The notes under the pieces are model-generated. The model did no database searches, was not told the DNA's origin, and worked only from the letters and a program-made list of their open reading frames with translations. This document shows, one piece after another, positions 21,783 to 32,425 of a stretch of DNA of 64,000 nucleotides (position 1 is its first letter; each line of letters begins with the position of its first letter). Made by a program: the position numbers and the translations under genes. This stretch comes from Allomuricauda sp. (GTDB taxonomy: Bacteria; Bacteroidota; Bacteroidia; Flavobacteriales; Flavobacteriaceae), in NCBI GenBank assembly GCA_030148335.1, contig JASBTQ010000032.1, forward strand, positions 1 through 64,000, given 5' to 3'.

Positions 21783-22674
21783 AAAAAAGTACGTTGTCGC
21801 CTTCTATTTTGTATTGGATTTGAGACGGGGTACTTATACTTTTTAACGCCATTTCTAGGTTTGTGTTGTTGAAAGTTCCGGTAAATAAGAGATCGGTGTT
21901 TACATTTTGGGTCTTTACCTTGATGTTGAACTGCCTTTCCAGTTCAGCAAAGACGTACTGCAACGGAATGCGCTCAAAGCTACTTTCGTTGCCCATCCAA
22001 GCAGGTCGGTTTCCATTGGGTTTTGCGGAGTCGATGATTTTTCCATTGATAACCATAAAGGAAGTCCCGGCGGGCAATTTTTTCTCTGTGTTGTTGTGGG
22101 TAACGCTCACGAGACCTTCATAGCAGGTCACTTCAAAAAAGCCCTTTCTGTTTTCCACATTGAACTGGGTGCCCAGAACGGTCACGGTTCCCTGTTCCGT
22201 GGATACGGTGAATTTTTTTCCTTTAGCGACCTTGAAGAATGCCTCTCCCTTTAGGGAGACATCCCTTTTTTGGTCCCATTTCTTTTCACTGAAAGACACT
22301 TGGGAATCGGCATTGAGAAAAATTTCCGAATCATCGGGAAGAATCACTTCGGAACGTTCAGCATAATCCGTGGTGACGGATTCATCCAGGGTGTTCAAAT
22401 AAAAATAAGAACCCACCATAAGCACGGCGATAACGGCAGCGACCCGTAGAAATTTCTTGAAAGGGTTCAGGGCGATGACCTTTGGGGCATTCCCGATGCG
22501 TTCTTCTTTGAGGCGTTGCAGTGCCTCGTCCATATCAAAATTGGGGGCTTCCATGGTGCCGGAAACCTCCATTAACTTGACATAGGAAGCATACTCGTCG
22601 GATTTTTTGAATTCCGCAAGTTCTTCCGCGGACAGTTCGCCGCTCAGCCATTTCGCCAAATAATTTTCTTGCAT
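21760..22674 (-). CDS. FecR-family anti-sigma factor
   Basis: FecR domain (TDYAERSEVILPDDSEIFLNADSQVSFSEKKW...GEAFFKVAKGKKFTVSTEQGTVTVLGTQFNV); 23-bp overlap with receptor gene. Confidence 0.92.
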   Translation of the reverse strand: MQENYLAKWLSGELSAEELAEFKKSDEYASYVKLMEVSGTMEAPNFDMDEALQRLKEERIGNAPKVIALNPFKKFLRVAAVIAVLMVGSYFYLNTLDESVTTDYAERSEVILPDDSEIFLNADSQVSFSEKKWDQKRDVSLKGEAFFKVAKGKKFTVSTEQGTVTVLGTQFNVENRKGFFEVTCYEGLVSVTHNNTEKKLPAGTSFMVINGKIIDSAKPNGNRPAWMGNESSFERIPLQYVFAELERQFNIKVKTQNVNTDLLFTGTFNNTNLEMALKSISTPSQIQYKIEGDNVLFYAGNTIQ

Positions 22675-22809
22675 GGGTCTATGCTTTACCTTATTACAAC
22701 AACTAACTTATACTATACCCTACTTTTGAAATTCCAAATTCCAAGTTTCAAATATCCATTTCGCATTTCATTGTCTCATTTCTTTTTTCTCTTGTCTCTC
22801 GTCTGGCAA

Positions 22810-23307
22810 TTAAATCCCGTCAATCTGTTCCCGTAGGCTTTTCAGTGCCAAATGCATCCGCTTTTCAATGGCTTTCACGCTCACGCCTTCCATTTCTGCA
22901 ATTTCCGCATACTTTTTTCCATCTATCCTATTGAGCAGAAAGGTAGTGCGTTGGTTTTCTGGGAGGGCATTCAGGGCATTTTCCAGTTTTTCCTTGTATT
23001 GTTTTTCCTCCATCAAAAATTCGGGGGACTCGTTGGATCGGTCATTTCCTTTGTCAGCATATTTGATCCGAACCTTTTCTGCTTTGATCACATTCAGATA
23101 GAGATTGTTGGCCACGGTATATACAAACGATTTTGCTTTTTCAGGGCTCACCTTGGCACAGTTCTCCCATAACTTTACGAAAGCTTCCTGGACGGCGTCG
23201 TTGGCCTTCTCCTCGTTCCCGAACTTATAATAGATGTAATTGAAGACCGTTTTGGAATGTGTCTTGAAAATGGAACTGAATATTTTATCTTCACAAACAT
23301 TGTCCAT
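22810..23307 (-). CDS. ECF RNA polymerase sigma-70 factor
   Basis: Sigma-70 regions 2 and 4 (NDAVQEAFVKLWENC; LPENQRTTFLLNRIDGKKYAEIAEMEGVSVKAIEKRMHLALKSLR). Confidence 0.93.
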   Translation of the reverse strand: MDNVCEDKIFSSIFKTHSKTVFNYIYYKFGNEEKANDAVQEAFVKLWENCAKVSPEKAKSFVYTVANNLYLNVIKAEKVRIKYADKGNDRSNESPEFLMEEKQYKEKLENALNALPENQRTTFLLNRIDGKKYAEIAEMEGVSVKAIEKRMHLALKSLREQIDGI

Positions 23308-23330
23308 AAAGAAAGAATTGTTTCTCGGTT

Positions 23331-23359
23331 CAAATATATTTGAAAATTATGGAGCCAAA
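23331..23359 (-). promoter_or_regulatory. Bacteroidota-type promoter for the ECF sigma gene, inside a 12-bp palindrome
   Basis: On minus strand TTTG-N17-TATATTTG; -7 box lies in CAAATATATTTG (23331-23342), which gives a TATATTTG on both strands. Confidence 0.5.
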
Positions 23360-23421
23360 GTAGGGTTTTTTTAGGAAGAGTTGTTCTAAAGTTGAATTAT
23401 AACCCCAAAGTTCAAATAGTT

Positions 23422-25161
23422 ATGAAAAATTTGATGAAAAAGATAGGGTATGTAGCCCTCATCGGAATTGTTTCCATTCTTTCCTCATGCCAAGACGAAT
23501 TTGAGGAAGTCAATGGGAACGATGAGCAACAGACCATCCAAGCCAATTCGACAACCGCGAGTTTAATCGAGAAGACCACTGCATTTGACGGCTCTTATGA
23601 CGATGTCGTGGATGAGTCAAGCTGTTTTGCCTTAAAATTCCCCTATACCGTGAGCATCAATGGTACAGCGGCCATCACCATTACTTCTTTGGAAGACCTG
23701 CAAACCATTAAAGTAACCCTGGCAGGCTTGGACAACGGTGCTTTGGAAATCAGTTTCCCGGTCACCATCACCCTTTCCGACCATAGCGAAATTGTTGTGG
23801 AAAATAGGGAGCAACTTCTGGAACTTGCCAAGGATTGTGTGGAAAGTGCCACTGATGACAAGATTAGGTGCATAGATTTCGTGTATCCCATAACCCTTTT
23901 CACCTTCGATGTGGACAATCAAATGACGGGTGAGGTTATGGTGGAAAACGATATGCAAATGAGAAGGTTCTTCTCTGAATTGGAGGACAATGAGTTGGTC
24001 AGCATCAGTTTTCCCATTACTCTCAAGAAAAGTGATGGAACCGAAATCATCGTAGAGAACAATACTGATCTGCATTCGGTTCTCAGCACTGCCGGAAACG
24101 AATGTTACCGCAATGCACTCAACAAGGAAATCCTGGACGCCTTTCTGTTGGCATGTCAATTGGAGGTCAGGGAAGTGCTTAGGGACAATGTGGACAGTAC
24201 GGACCAGTACTTTGAGTCCATCATGACCTTTTCCCAAGACGGGACCGTGGTGATCGGCGGAGGAACCAGTGCCCCATTGACGGGTACTTGGACCACCCAA
24301 AACACGGACAGCGGTGTCCAGTTGACATTGGATTTCAATACTTTGGTGGATTTTTCCATGACTTGGGACGTTTATGAGTTGGAGTTGGGTGTCATCAAAT
24401 TGTATAAAGATGGTGGAAACAAGATCATCCTAAAAAAACGATGTGATGTGGACCCGGTCGAAGAAATCGATCCCGATACCCTAAGGGCTATTTTGAGCGA
24501 ATGTGAATGGATCATCAAAAAGGTGAAGAACAATGGAGAGGAAATCAGAAGGCTTTTGGGATATGAGTTCCAGTTCATGGCAGATGGTACCGTGACCTTG
24601 GGCAATGGCGCAAGCATATCGGATGGAACTTGGGAAATTGGGCTGGACAGCCAACTCCAATTGGCCATCATGATCACTATGGACGGCGAACCAGGAATCA
24701 GTTTTGAGTGGCCCCTCAGGGAACTGACAGATACCCGATTGAAATTTGAAGTGTTTGGCACAGACCATGAAATGATATTGCTGCGCGAATGCAACGACAG
24801 CGCAGATGATGGTGATGTGGTCGAGATAAGGAATATCGCTCTGGATGGGCCATGGAGCATTGCACTTTACAAAGAAGCAGGAGTGGACCTGACCGCATCG
24901 TTCGCAGGGATGAGCTTTAATTTTTCCAGCATGAACCAAATAGAGGTTTCAGTGAACCAAGACCCCATTGCAACTGGACTATGGAGGGTGCTCAGGGATA
25001 CCGAGGAAGGACTGAAGTGCTACCTCAATTTTGATACCGATGGAGATTTGTTGGAACTGACCGATGACTGGAAAGTGGTTTCCATCACATCCACCCGAAT
25101 AGAGCTTGTGGATGATAGCGATGAAGCCAATCCAAAGACCTTGGTGTTCGAAAAACCATAA
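23422..25161 (+). CDS. Large putative lipoprotein with repeated domains
   Basis: MKNLMKKIGYVALIGIVSILSSCQDE lipobox-like; internal repeats in translation. Confidence 0.75.
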   Translation: MKNLMKKIGYVALIGIVSILSSCQDEFEEVNGNDEQQTIQANSTTASLIEKTTAFDGSYDDVVDESSCFALKFPYTVSINGTAAITITSLEDLQTIKVTLAGLDNGALEISFPVTITLSDHSEIVVENREQLLELAKDCVESATDDKIRCIDFVYPITLFTFDVDNQMTGEVMVENDMQMRRFFSELEDNELVSISFPITLKKSDGTEIIVENNTDLHSVLSTAGNECYRNALNKEILDAFLLACQLEVREVLRDNVDSTDQYFESIMTFSQDGTVVIGGGTSAPLTGTWTTQNTDSGVQLTLDFNTLVDFSMTWDVYELELGVIKLYKDGGNKIILKKRCDVDPVEEIDPDTLRAILSECEWIIKKVKNNGEEIRRLLGYEFQFMADGTVTLGNGASISDGTWEIGLDSQLQLAIMITMDGEPGISFEWPLRELTDTRLKFEVFGTDHEMILLRECNDSADDGDVVEIRNIALDGPWSIALYKEAGVDLTASFAGMSFNFSSMNQIEVSVNQDPIATGLWRVLRDTEEGLKCYLNFDTDGDLLELTDDWKVVSITSTRIELVDDSDEANPKTLVFEKP

Positions 25162-25185
25162 AATTTTTCCCCAATTCTTTTTTTA

Positions 25186-25222
25186 AGAGGACGGCCAACC
25201 CCAAAGCCGTCCTTTTTCTTTT
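25186..25222 (+). terminator. Rho-independent terminator
   Basis: AGGACGGC-caaccccaaa-GCCGTCCT then T-rich tail. Confidence 0.8.
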
Positions 25223-25232
25223 TTATTATTCT

Positions 25233-25240
25233 TAAATTTG
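25233..25240 (+). promoter_or_regulatory. -7 promoter element upstream of ffh
   Basis: TAAATTTG (TAnnTTTG) 25 bp before ATG. Confidence 0.4.
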
Positions 25241-25265
25241 TCGCTCCTTTAAAACACAAGAACTT

Positions 25266-26594
25266 ATGTTCGATAATTTAAGCGATAAACTGGATAAGGC
25301 GCTCCACGTCCTCAAAGGGCATGGGCAGATAACCGAGATCAATGTTGCGGAAACCCTGAAGGAAGTACGAAGGGCCCTTTTGGATGCCGACGTCAACTTC
25401 AAGATTGCCAAGGATTTTACCAATAAAGTAAAGGAAAAGGCACTGGGACAGAACGTGTTGACCACTCTTCAGCCAGGCCAGCTCATGGTGAAGATCGTGA
25501 AGGACGAACTCACCGAACTGATGGGGGGCGATGCAGAAGACATCAATCTCTCTGGAAACCCTTCGGTAATCCTGATGTCCGGTCTGCAAGGTTCCGGTAA
25601 AACCACCTTTTCGGGGAAACTCGCCAATTACCTCAAAAGCAAGAAAAACAAAAAACCTCTTTTGGTCGCCTGTGACGTGTATCGTCCGGCGGCTATTGAC
25701 CAATTGCACGTAGTTGGGGAACAAATTGGTGTGGAGGTCTATTCCGATAGGGAGAACAACGATCCCGTGGCCATTGCCAAGGCGGGTGTGGCCAAGGCCA
25801 AAAGCTTGGGCTGCAATGTGGTGATCATAGATACCGCAGGTCGTTTGGCCGTGGATGAGCAGATGATGAACGAGATTGCCAACATCCACAAGGCCATACA
25901 GCCCCAAGAGACCCTTTTCGTGGTGGATGCCATGACAGGTCAGGATGCGGTGAACACGGCCAAGGCCTTTAACGACGTCCTCAATTTTGACGGGGTTATC
26001 TTGACAAAGCTCGATGGTGATACCCGAGGTGGTGCGGCCATTTCCATCAAATCTGTGGTGGACAAGCCCATCAAGTTTATCGGAACGGGTGAAAAAATGG
26101 AAGCCATCGATGTCTTCCACCCCTCGAGGATGGCCGATCGGATTCTGGGAATGGGTGATGTGGTCTCGTTGGTAGAGCGTGCCCAAGAACAGTTTGATGA
26201 AGAACAGGCACGTAAGATCCAAAAGAAGATTGCCAAGAACAAGTTCGGCTTTGACGATTTCTTGAGTCAGATACAGCAGATCAAGAAAATGGGAAGCATG
26301 AAAGATCTGATGGGGATGATCCCCGGTGCAGGGAAAGCACTGAAAGGTCTCGATATAGACGACGATGCCTTCAAGCACATTGAGGCCATCATCCACTCCA
26401 TGACCCCTGATGAACGTTCGACCCCTTCCAAATTGGACGCCAGTCGAAAAAAACGCATCGCTGCCGGTAGCGGGACCTCCGTTCAGGAAGTGAACCAGCT
26501 CCTGAAACAGTTCGACCAAATGAGCAAGATGATGAAGATGATGCAAGGCGGAGGGGGCAAAAAGATGATGCAGATGATGCAGAACATGAGATAA
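25266..26594 (+). CDS. ffh: Signal recognition particle protein Ffh
   Basis: [31 protein letters not shown], methionine-rich C-terminal M domain. Confidence 0.98.
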   Translation: MFDNLSDKLDKALHVLKGHGQITEINVAETLKEVRRALLDADVNFKIAKDFTNKVKEKALGQNVLTTLQPGQLMVKIVKDELTELMGGDAEDINLSGNPSVILMSGLQGSGKTTFSGKLANYLKSKKNKKPLLVACDVYRPAAIDQLHVVGEQIGVEVYSDRENNDPVAIAKAGVAKAKSLGCNVVIIDTAGRLAVDEQMMNEIANIHKAIQPQETLFVVDAMTGQDAVNTAKAFNDVLNFDGVILTKLDGDTRGGAAISIKSVVDKPIKFIGTGEKMEAIDVFHPSRMADRILGMGDVVSLVERAQEQFDEEQARKIQKKIAKNKFGFDDFLSQIQQIKKMGSMKDLMGMIPGAGKALKGLDIDDDAFKHIEAIIHSMTPDERSTPSKLDASRKKRIAAGSGTSVQEVNQLLKQFDQMSKMMKMMQGGGGKKMMQMMQNMR

Positions 26595-26599
26595 CTTTA

Positions 26600-26641
26600 G
26601 TCAGAAGTCAGAAGTCAGAAGTCGGAAGTCGGAGGTCGAAA
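26600..26641. repeat. Six 7-bp tandem repeats
   Basis: gtcagaa|gtcagaa|gtcagaa|gtcggaa|gtcggag|gtcgaaa. Confidence 0.85.
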
Positions 26642-26680
26642 GTTGCTCAAGTTGAAAATGATCAAAACCAAATAACCAGT

Positions 26681-27568
26681 ATGGAAATCCTTGACGGAAA
26701 AAAAATATCCAACCAAATCAAAGAAGAAATCGCCGTTGAGGTGGCTCAAATGAAGGAAAGAGGGGAGAAGGTTCCCCACTTGGCCGCGGTCCTTGTCGGT
26801 AACGATGGGGCCAGTCTCACCTATGTGGGCAGCAAGGTACGCTCCTGTAAAAAAATCGGTTTTGAATCAACCTTGATCCATCTTCCCGAAGACACCACAG
26901 AGGAAGCTTTGTTGGAACAGGTGCAAGCCTTGAATGCCAATCCTGATATTGATGGGTATATTGTGCAATTGCCATTGCCCAAACATATCGATGAACAGAA
27001 AGTACTACTTGCCGTGGACCCCGATAAGGATGTGGATGGGTTCCACCCCACCAATTTCGGTAAAATGGCCTTGGATATGGAATCCTTTATCCCGGCGACC
27101 CCTTTTGGTATCATGGAACTGTTGCGCAGGTACAATGTGGAAACTGCAGGAAAACACACCGTCGTGATCGGTAGGAGCCATATCGTGGGAAGACCCATCA
27201 GTATTTTGATGAGCCAAAAAGGAAAGGCGGCCGACTCCACGGTTACGCTGACCCATAGTAGGACCAAGGACCTTAAGGCACTGACCCTTCAGGCGGACAT
27301 TGTGGTGTCGGCATTGGGGGTTCCAAACTTCCTAAAGGAAGACATGGTGAAAGATGGGGTCACCATCATCGATGTGGGCATTACCCGTGTTCCCGATGAT
27401 TCCCATGAAAAAGGATATTACATCACCGGGGATGTCGATTTTGAGAAGGTAAGTAAAAAAGCATCCTATATTACCCCTGTTCCTGGCGGAGTGGGGCCCA
27501 TGACCATTGCCATGCTCCTCCAAAACACGCTATTGGCCAGGGAAAGGCACAAGTCCAAACAGGCTTAG
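26681..27568 (+). CDS. folD: Bifunctional methylenetetrahydrofolate dehydrogenase/cyclohydrolase
   Basis: [59 protein letters not shown]. Confidence 0.97.
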   Translation: MEILDGKKISNQIKEEIAVEVAQMKERGEKVPHLAAVLVGNDGASLTYVGSKVRSCKKIGFESTLIHLPEDTTEEALLEQVQALNANPDIDGYIVQLPLPKHIDEQKVLLAVDPDKDVDGFHPTNFGKMALDMESFIPATPFGIMELLRRYNVETAGKHTVVIGRSHIVGRPISILMSQKGKAADSTVTLTHSRTKDLKALTLQADIVVSALGVPNFLKEDMVKDGVTIIDVGITRVPDDSHEKGYYITGDVDFEKVSKKASYITPVPGGVGPMTIAMLLQNTLLARERHKSKQA

Positions 27569-27723
27569 TGCACCTGTTCTTTTTGTTCCGTTTTCGCTAA
27601 AGCAGTCTGTTGCTCCTCTTCTGGGGTGATGCGGTCAAATTCGGTCTCACCTTCATCGTTGGTGCAACTGGATAGTGCCATGGACGAAAAAAGCACGGTG
27701 ATCAAAAGTAGAATTGTTTTCAT
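27565..27723 (-). CDS. Small putative lipoprotein
   Basis: [41 protein letters not shown]: signal peptide plus lipobox; overlaps folD stop by 4 bp. Confidence 0.6.
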   Translation of the reverse strand: MKTILLLITVLFSSMALSSCTNDEGETEFDRITPEEEQQTALAKTEQKEQVH

Positions 27724-27842
27724 AAAGGTAACATTTGGGATGGCACTGCGGCCTGTTCTGTACATCATAACGAATTCTGTTGCAGAATCTTATTTTAGTT
27801 GTCAAATAATCGATAACTTACCTACCTATAAATCATAACGTT

Positions 27843-28469
27843 ATGGCTGGATCCGTCAGGAACAAAACAGCTTGGGCCGTATTTGCCATTTTGGCCATAG
27901 GGATAGGGCTCTACCCGTTGATGTACTTCTTTTCGGCAGAAGAATTTGGGCTTTTGCAAGGGAAATCCAAGGATATATCAGCCAATACAATCTGGAGAAT
28001 CGGCTTTTACGGGCATATAGTATTTGGTGGATTGGCCCTTTTGACGGGTTGGTCCCAGTTCAGCAGAAAACTTAGGGTCAAAAAACTGGATCTCCATAGA
28101 AACTTGGGGAAAATCTATGTTCTGTCCGCTCTGATAAGTGGGATTTGTGGGGTGTACATTGGGTTTTATGCTACGGGTGGACTTGTATCTTCCTTAGGGT
28201 TCATCAGTTTGGGAATCGTTTGGTTGTTTACGACCACAAGAGCGTATGCAGCCATACGAAAAAAAGATGTATCCCTTCATCAAGGCATGATGATTTATAG
28301 CTATGCAGCCTGTTTTGCAGCGGTCACCCTTCGTATTTGGTTGCCTTTGCTAACAATTGTTTTAGGGGAATTTCTGTTGGCCTATAAAATTGTGGCCTGG
28401 CTCTGCTGGGTGCCCAATATGGTATTTGCCCATCTATGGGTGCGTAGAAAGGGACTCACGTTGGCCTGA
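27843..28469 (+). CDS. DUF2306-like multi-pass membrane protein
   Basis: GHIVFGGLALLTGWSQFSRKLRVKKLDLHRNLGKIYVLSALISG topology and HRNLGK motif. Confidence 0.75.
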   Translation: MAGSVRNKTAWAVFAILAIGIGLYPLMYFFSAEEFGLLQGKSKDISANTIWRIGFYGHIVFGGLALLTGWSQFSRKLRVKKLDLHRNLGKIYVLSALISGICGVYIGFYATGGLVSSLGFISLGIVWLFTTTRAYAAIRKKDVSLHQGMMIYSYAACFAAVTLRIWLPLLTIVLGEFLLAYKIVAWLCWVPNMVFAHLWVRRKGLTLA

Positions 28470-28470
28470 T

Positions 28471-28893
28471 CTATTTGGCAAACAATTGCCCCATATCCTT
28501 AAAGGCCTTGAACTCCAATGCATTTCCTGCGGGGTCTAAAAAAAACATGGTGGCCTGTTCACCCACTTCCCCTTTGAACCTGATGTAGGGCTCAATGACA
28601 AAGGCAATGCCCTTGCTTTCCAGTTTTTTGGAAAAGGATTGGAACACATCCCATGGCAAGACCACACCATAGTGCGGTACGGGCACATTTTTACCATCCA
28701 CGGGATTGGTGTGGAGTTCCTCTTCGGATTTTGGTTTGTAGTGGATGACGAGTTGGTGCCCAAACAAGTTGAAATCTACCCAATGGTCACTGCTCCGGCC
28801 TTCCTCACATTCAAGGATTTCTCTGTAAAAAGTCCGGCACTCATCCAGATTGTGCACGGGAATGGCCACGTGAAAAGGAGTTACGTTCTGCAT
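28471..28893 (-). CDS. VOC family protein
   Basis: [51 protein letters not shown]; start set at MQNVTPF. Confidence 0.88.
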   Translation of the reverse strand: MQNVTPFHVAIPVHNLDECRTFYREILECEEGRSSDHWVDFNLFGHQLVIHYKPKSEEELHTNPVDGKNVPVPHYGVVLPWDVFQSFSKKLESKGIAFVIEPYIRFKGEVGEQATMFFLDPAGNALEFKAFKDMGQLFAK

Positions 28894-28925
28894 GGAAAAT
28901 TTTTCTGAAAAGTAGGACAACTTTT

Positions 28926-29765
28926 TCAAGCTTCCAAAAAAGAGATGATTTGATCGTTCACATCGTCCTGGTGCATGGAGTGTCCCAATCCTTCCGTGCT
29001 CACCAAGGAACTTTCCTTCCAATTCGCATTTACCTGAACGGAGGCATGGTAGGGTGTAATCGCATCGAATCGATCATGGAAAAGCAAGCCCTTTTTGTCG
29101 ATGGACTTCGCAAAACTTGAAGTGGAAAATTCACGGATTTTAAAACCGAACCGGTCCATCACATAATCATCCAAGTGCCCCATCACCCGGTTGTTGAACC
29201 TCAATAGGGTCTGGAAATGATCCATGATCTCATGAAACTCCGAAGGGGAGCCAATGGTGACCATCTTTTCCACATTGGGACAAGGATTTTTATATTGGTT
29301 GTACATAATGGTCATGCCGCCCACGGAATGGCCGATGAGGTGTTTTGGACTGTACTTTTTGACCATATGGTCCACTGCTTCCTCATATAGGGGCACATAC
29401 AGGTATTTTCCCGAAGAATGGCCATGGGAAGGGGCATCAAAAGCAATGATGTTGAAATCGGCCTCTTGAAGTTTCTTGATCAGGTTGCGCCAACGGAAGG
29501 TATTGCTCTCCCAGCCATGGACCAAGAGAACGGTTTCTTTGTTTCCCGACCAATGATAGACCTGTAGTTCATGATCTGCCACATTTTCTACTTTTAGCTT
29601 CGCCTTTTCCAGATATTCGGCCTGTTGGGGCAGCACACGACCCTTCCTTACCGTGCAGAACAGATGGAACGCATGGTTGGCCGCTTTTTTTGGGGCGATC
29701 AATGAATAGGTATTGTAGTATTGCCCGTAGGCCAACGGCATTATCTTGTTGAGCAGTTTTTTCAT
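28926..29765 (-). CDS. Alpha/beta hydrolase
   Basis: [29 protein letters not shown] nucleophile elbow; catalytic [10 protein letters not shown]. Confidence 0.88.
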   Translation of the reverse strand: MKKLLNKIMPLAYGQYYNTYSLIAPKKAANHAFHLFCTVRKGRVLPQQAEYLEKAKLKVENVADHELQVYHWSGNKETVLLVHGWESNTFRWRNLIKKLQEADFNIIAFDAPSHGHSSGKYLYVPLYEEAVDHMVKKYSPKHLIGHSVGGMTIMYNQYKNPCPNVEKMVTIGSPSEFHEIMDHFQTLLRFNNRVMGHLDDYVMDRFGFKIREFSTSSFAKSIDKKGLLFHDRFDAITPYHASVQVNANWKESSLVSTEGLGHSMHQDDVNDQIISFLEA

Positions 29766-29821
29766 TCAGGTTTCTTTTTGTAACTTACTCTGTATTTGAT
29801 ACTAAAAGTACAGATTCATTT

Positions 29822-30286
29822 TTGAACAGAAAAGAAGTCACTGTTGCAAAACTAGGTATGGGAATGGAAACTATTGTTGAAAATCAGAAAGTTAGAACCG
29901 TTAAAAAATTGGAAAAAATGTTCGGTCACATCGATTACAGAAACCCGCCCGAACTTTGTCCGGTAAGGGATGTGATGTCCGTGGCTTCGGACCAGTGGAG
30001 CATTTTGATCCTTCTTTGGCTGGGGTATTTCTCCGTGCTCCGGTTCAACAAGCTCAAGAAATATGTGTATGGCATCTCCAATAAGGTACTGAGCCAACGC
30101 CTAAAAGTGCTCGAGGCCGATGGTTATATCGAGCGAAAGGCCTATCCGGAAGTGCCCATCAGGGTCGAGTACAACCTGACTGAATTTGGCCGCTTGTATG
30201 TGGATAAACTCTTGGACCTGGCTGAATGGATGCAAGACAATAGCCCCAAAGTTTTGGCCAATCGAAAGAGATATGGGTTGGAATAA
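29822..30286 (+). CDS. HxlR-family transcriptional regulator
   Basis: PVRDVMSVASDQWSILILLWLGY...KYVYGISNKVLSQRLKVLEADGYIERKAYPEVPIRVEYNLTEFG. Confidence 0.9.
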   Translation: MNRKEVTVAKLGMGMETIVENQKVRTVKKLEKMFGHIDYRNPPELCPVRDVMSVASDQWSILILLWLGYFSVLRFNKLKKYVYGISNKVLSQRLKVLEADGYIERKAYPEVPIRVEYNLTEFGRLYVDKLLDLAEWMQDNSPKVLANRKRYGLE

Positions 30287-30306
30287 AATAGCCTGATTCG
30301 AAGGGT

Positions 30307-30855
30307 TTATTCCCATCCCAACATCAAATATTTGATCTTGGCCTCATCGGGGATTTGCACCGCTTCAATAGTGGAAGTGGTGAATCTGAGTTCGGAGGGA
30401 AGTTCCTGCTTATCTATGGTGAAATACAGGTTGCTCCCCTTTGGGAAAATCACGATGCTGTTCAAAGTGGTCACTATTTTCTTGAACTTGTACGCTTTTT
30501 CAATATCCTTGAAAGTGCTCTGAAGGCCAATGCCGTTCTCGGAAACATAACGTGGGTCCAATACACGAACGTTTTCAATGGTCGGGATGCTGTCCGAACT
30601 CGGCGTCAGGGTGAGAAGGTGCTTGCCGCCTTTTTCGAATACCTCTATTTTCTTGTTGGAGTCACCCAGTTTTATGGCCGTAGTGTCCTGAACAATGGAA
30701 TCTTGGGCAAAAACCGATTCCAGTTCACTGACTTTGGTGGTTTGTAACAACGGCCCCACACTGTTTTCGGTGATTAAAAATGTGGTATCTTTTTGACAGG
30801 ATTGAATCGATGCTATGCCTAGCATCAGCACCAGTACTTTTATAGTTCTTTTCAT
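30307..30855 (-). CDS. Putative lipoprotein
   Basis: MKRTIKVLVLMLGIASIQSCQKD signal/lipobox. Confidence 0.7.
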   Translation of the reverse strand: MKRTIKVLVLMLGIASIQSCQKDTTFLITENSVGPLLQTTKVSELESVFAQDSIVQDTTAIKLGDSNKKIEVFEKGGKHLLTLTPSSDSIPTIENVRVLDPRYVSENGIGLQSTFKDIEKAYKFKKIVTTLNSIVIFPKGSNLYFTIDKQELPSELRFTTSTIEAVQIPDEAKIKYLMLGWE

Positions 30856-30860
30856 AAAAA

Positions 30861-32369
30861 TTATCGCATCACTTTTTTTAACACGCCCAAAACCCCCCTG
30901 ATAAAAGTGGCACTGGTCAGTACTTTGACCACAGGGTTCATTCGGGTACTTCGTCTAGGGGATGAAGACCTGCTAGTGGGTCGTTGTTCTTGTTCTTTTT
31001 CAGCCTCTTTTTCGGCCTTTTCAATTTTTTCGTTGAGGATCTCGTAGGCGCTTTCGCGGTCTATTTCCTCATTGTATTTTTTGATCAATTTGGATTGGTC
31101 CAACACATTTTTGAGCTCATCATCGGTCAAGATGTCCATTCGGCTCATTGGGGCCCGCATTAGCGTCGCGGCCAGTGGGGTGGGCCTGCCCTTTTCGTCC
31201 AATACGGAGACCAAGGCTTCCCCCGTCCCGAGGGAGGTGAGCACCTCTGCGGTATCATAGAACTCGGTAATGGGATAGTTCTGTGCCGTCAGTTTGATGG
31301 CTTTTCGGTCCTTGGCGGTGAAGGCACGGAGCGCATGCTGAACCTTCAACCCCAATTGGGCCAACACGTCATCGGGAACATCGGTTGGGTTCTGTGTCAC
31401 AAAATAAATCCCTATTCCTTTGGAACGGATCAGTTTTACGATACTTTCAATCTGGTCCAAAAGTGCTTTGGATGCATTGTCGAATATGAGATGGGCCTCG
31501 TCTATGAAGAGCACCAGTTCGGGCCTGTCACTGTCCCCTTGTTCGGGAAAGGTGGAATAAATCTCGGCCAATAGGCTCAACATGAATGTGGAGAACAGTT
31601 TGGGACGATCCTGAATGTCCGTCAATCGGATGATGTTGACATATCCTCTCCCATTTTCATCGATTCGGACCAAATCGTCCACCTCAAAAGACTTTTCGCC
31701 AAAGAACAGGTCGGCCCCTTGCTGCTCCAGTTCAATGATCTTTCTTAGGATGGTACCTGTGGAACTGGTGGAAATGCGTCCATAGGACGATTGGAATTCG
31801 TCCTTACCCTCTTCGGTAGCATATTGCAACACCTTTTTAAAGTCATTAAGGTCCAGTAGTGGCAGTTTGTGGTCATCACAATATTTGAACACCACAGCCA
31901 CAATGCCTTCTTGGGTCTCCGAAAGGTCAAGGATCCTGGACAACAGCACGGGTCCAAATTCTGAAACTGTGGCCCTCAAACGTACACCTCCCTGCTCGGA
32001 GAGGGACAAAATCTCCACAGGAAAACTTTTGGGTTCAAAAGGAATCCCGATTTTCTGGTGACGTTCATCAATTTTAGGATGTCCCGGACCAGGTTGGGCA
32101 ATACCACTGAGATCCCCCTTGAGGTCCATGAGCAGCACGGGAATGCCCTTGTCCGATAGGTTTTCGGCCAACACCTGAAGGGTCTTGGTCTTTCCCGTAC
32201 CCGTGGCCCCGGCAATGAGGCCGTGTCGGTTAAGGGTTTTCAGGGGAACCTTGATCAAGGCATTGGTGATGGCCTCGCCATCCAGCATGCCAGCACCAAG
32301 GGTAATGTAATCCCCTTTCATGGCATAGCCTTGTTCTATCTCCGCAAAGAATTTTTCTTTGTTGCCCAT
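30861..32369 (-). CDS. HerA/DUF853-like ATPase
   Basis: GATGTGKTKTLQVLAENL Walker A, VLFIDEAHLIFD Walker B, FVTQNPTDVPDDVLAQLGLKVQHALRAFTAKDRKAIK; start set at MGNKEKFF. Confidence 0.9.
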   Translation of the reverse strand: MGNKEKFFAEIEQGYAMKGDYITLGAGMLDGEAITNALIKVPLKTLNRHGLIAGATGTGKTKTLQVLAENLSDKGIPVLLMDLKGDLSGIAQPGPGHPKIDERHQKIGIPFEPKSFPVEILSLSEQGGVRLRATVSEFGPVLLSRILDLSETQEGIVAVVFKYCDDHKLPLLDLNDFKKVLQYATEEGKDEFQSSYGRISTSSTGTILRKIIELEQQGADLFFGEKSFEVDDLVRIDENGRGYVNIIRLTDIQDRPKLFSTFMLSLLAEIYSTFPEQGDSDRPELVLFIDEAHLIFDNASKALLDQIESIVKLIRSKGIGIYFVTQNPTDVPDDVLAQLGLKVQHALRAFTAKDRKAIKLTAQNYPITEFYDTAEVLTSLGTGEALVSVLDEKGRPTPLAATLMRAPMSRMDILTDDELKNVLDQSKLIKKYNEEIDRESAYEILNEKIEKAEKEAEKEQEQRPTSRSSSPRRSTRMNPVVKVLTSATFIRGVLGVLKKVMR

Positions 32370-32425
32370 GCTGTTCAATTTCCGATAAAAATAGGGTAAT
32401 TTTAAGCAAAACTGAAAGTGAGATC

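Noticed and set aside
25278-26546. 422-aa minus-strand ORF opposite ffh
   Set aside because: Entirely antisense to a well-identified ffh; histidine/leucine-rich translation typical of an antisense frame
26600-26641. Possible CRISPR-like array
   Set aside because: Units are 7 bp with no spacers and no cas genes; a simple tandem repeat
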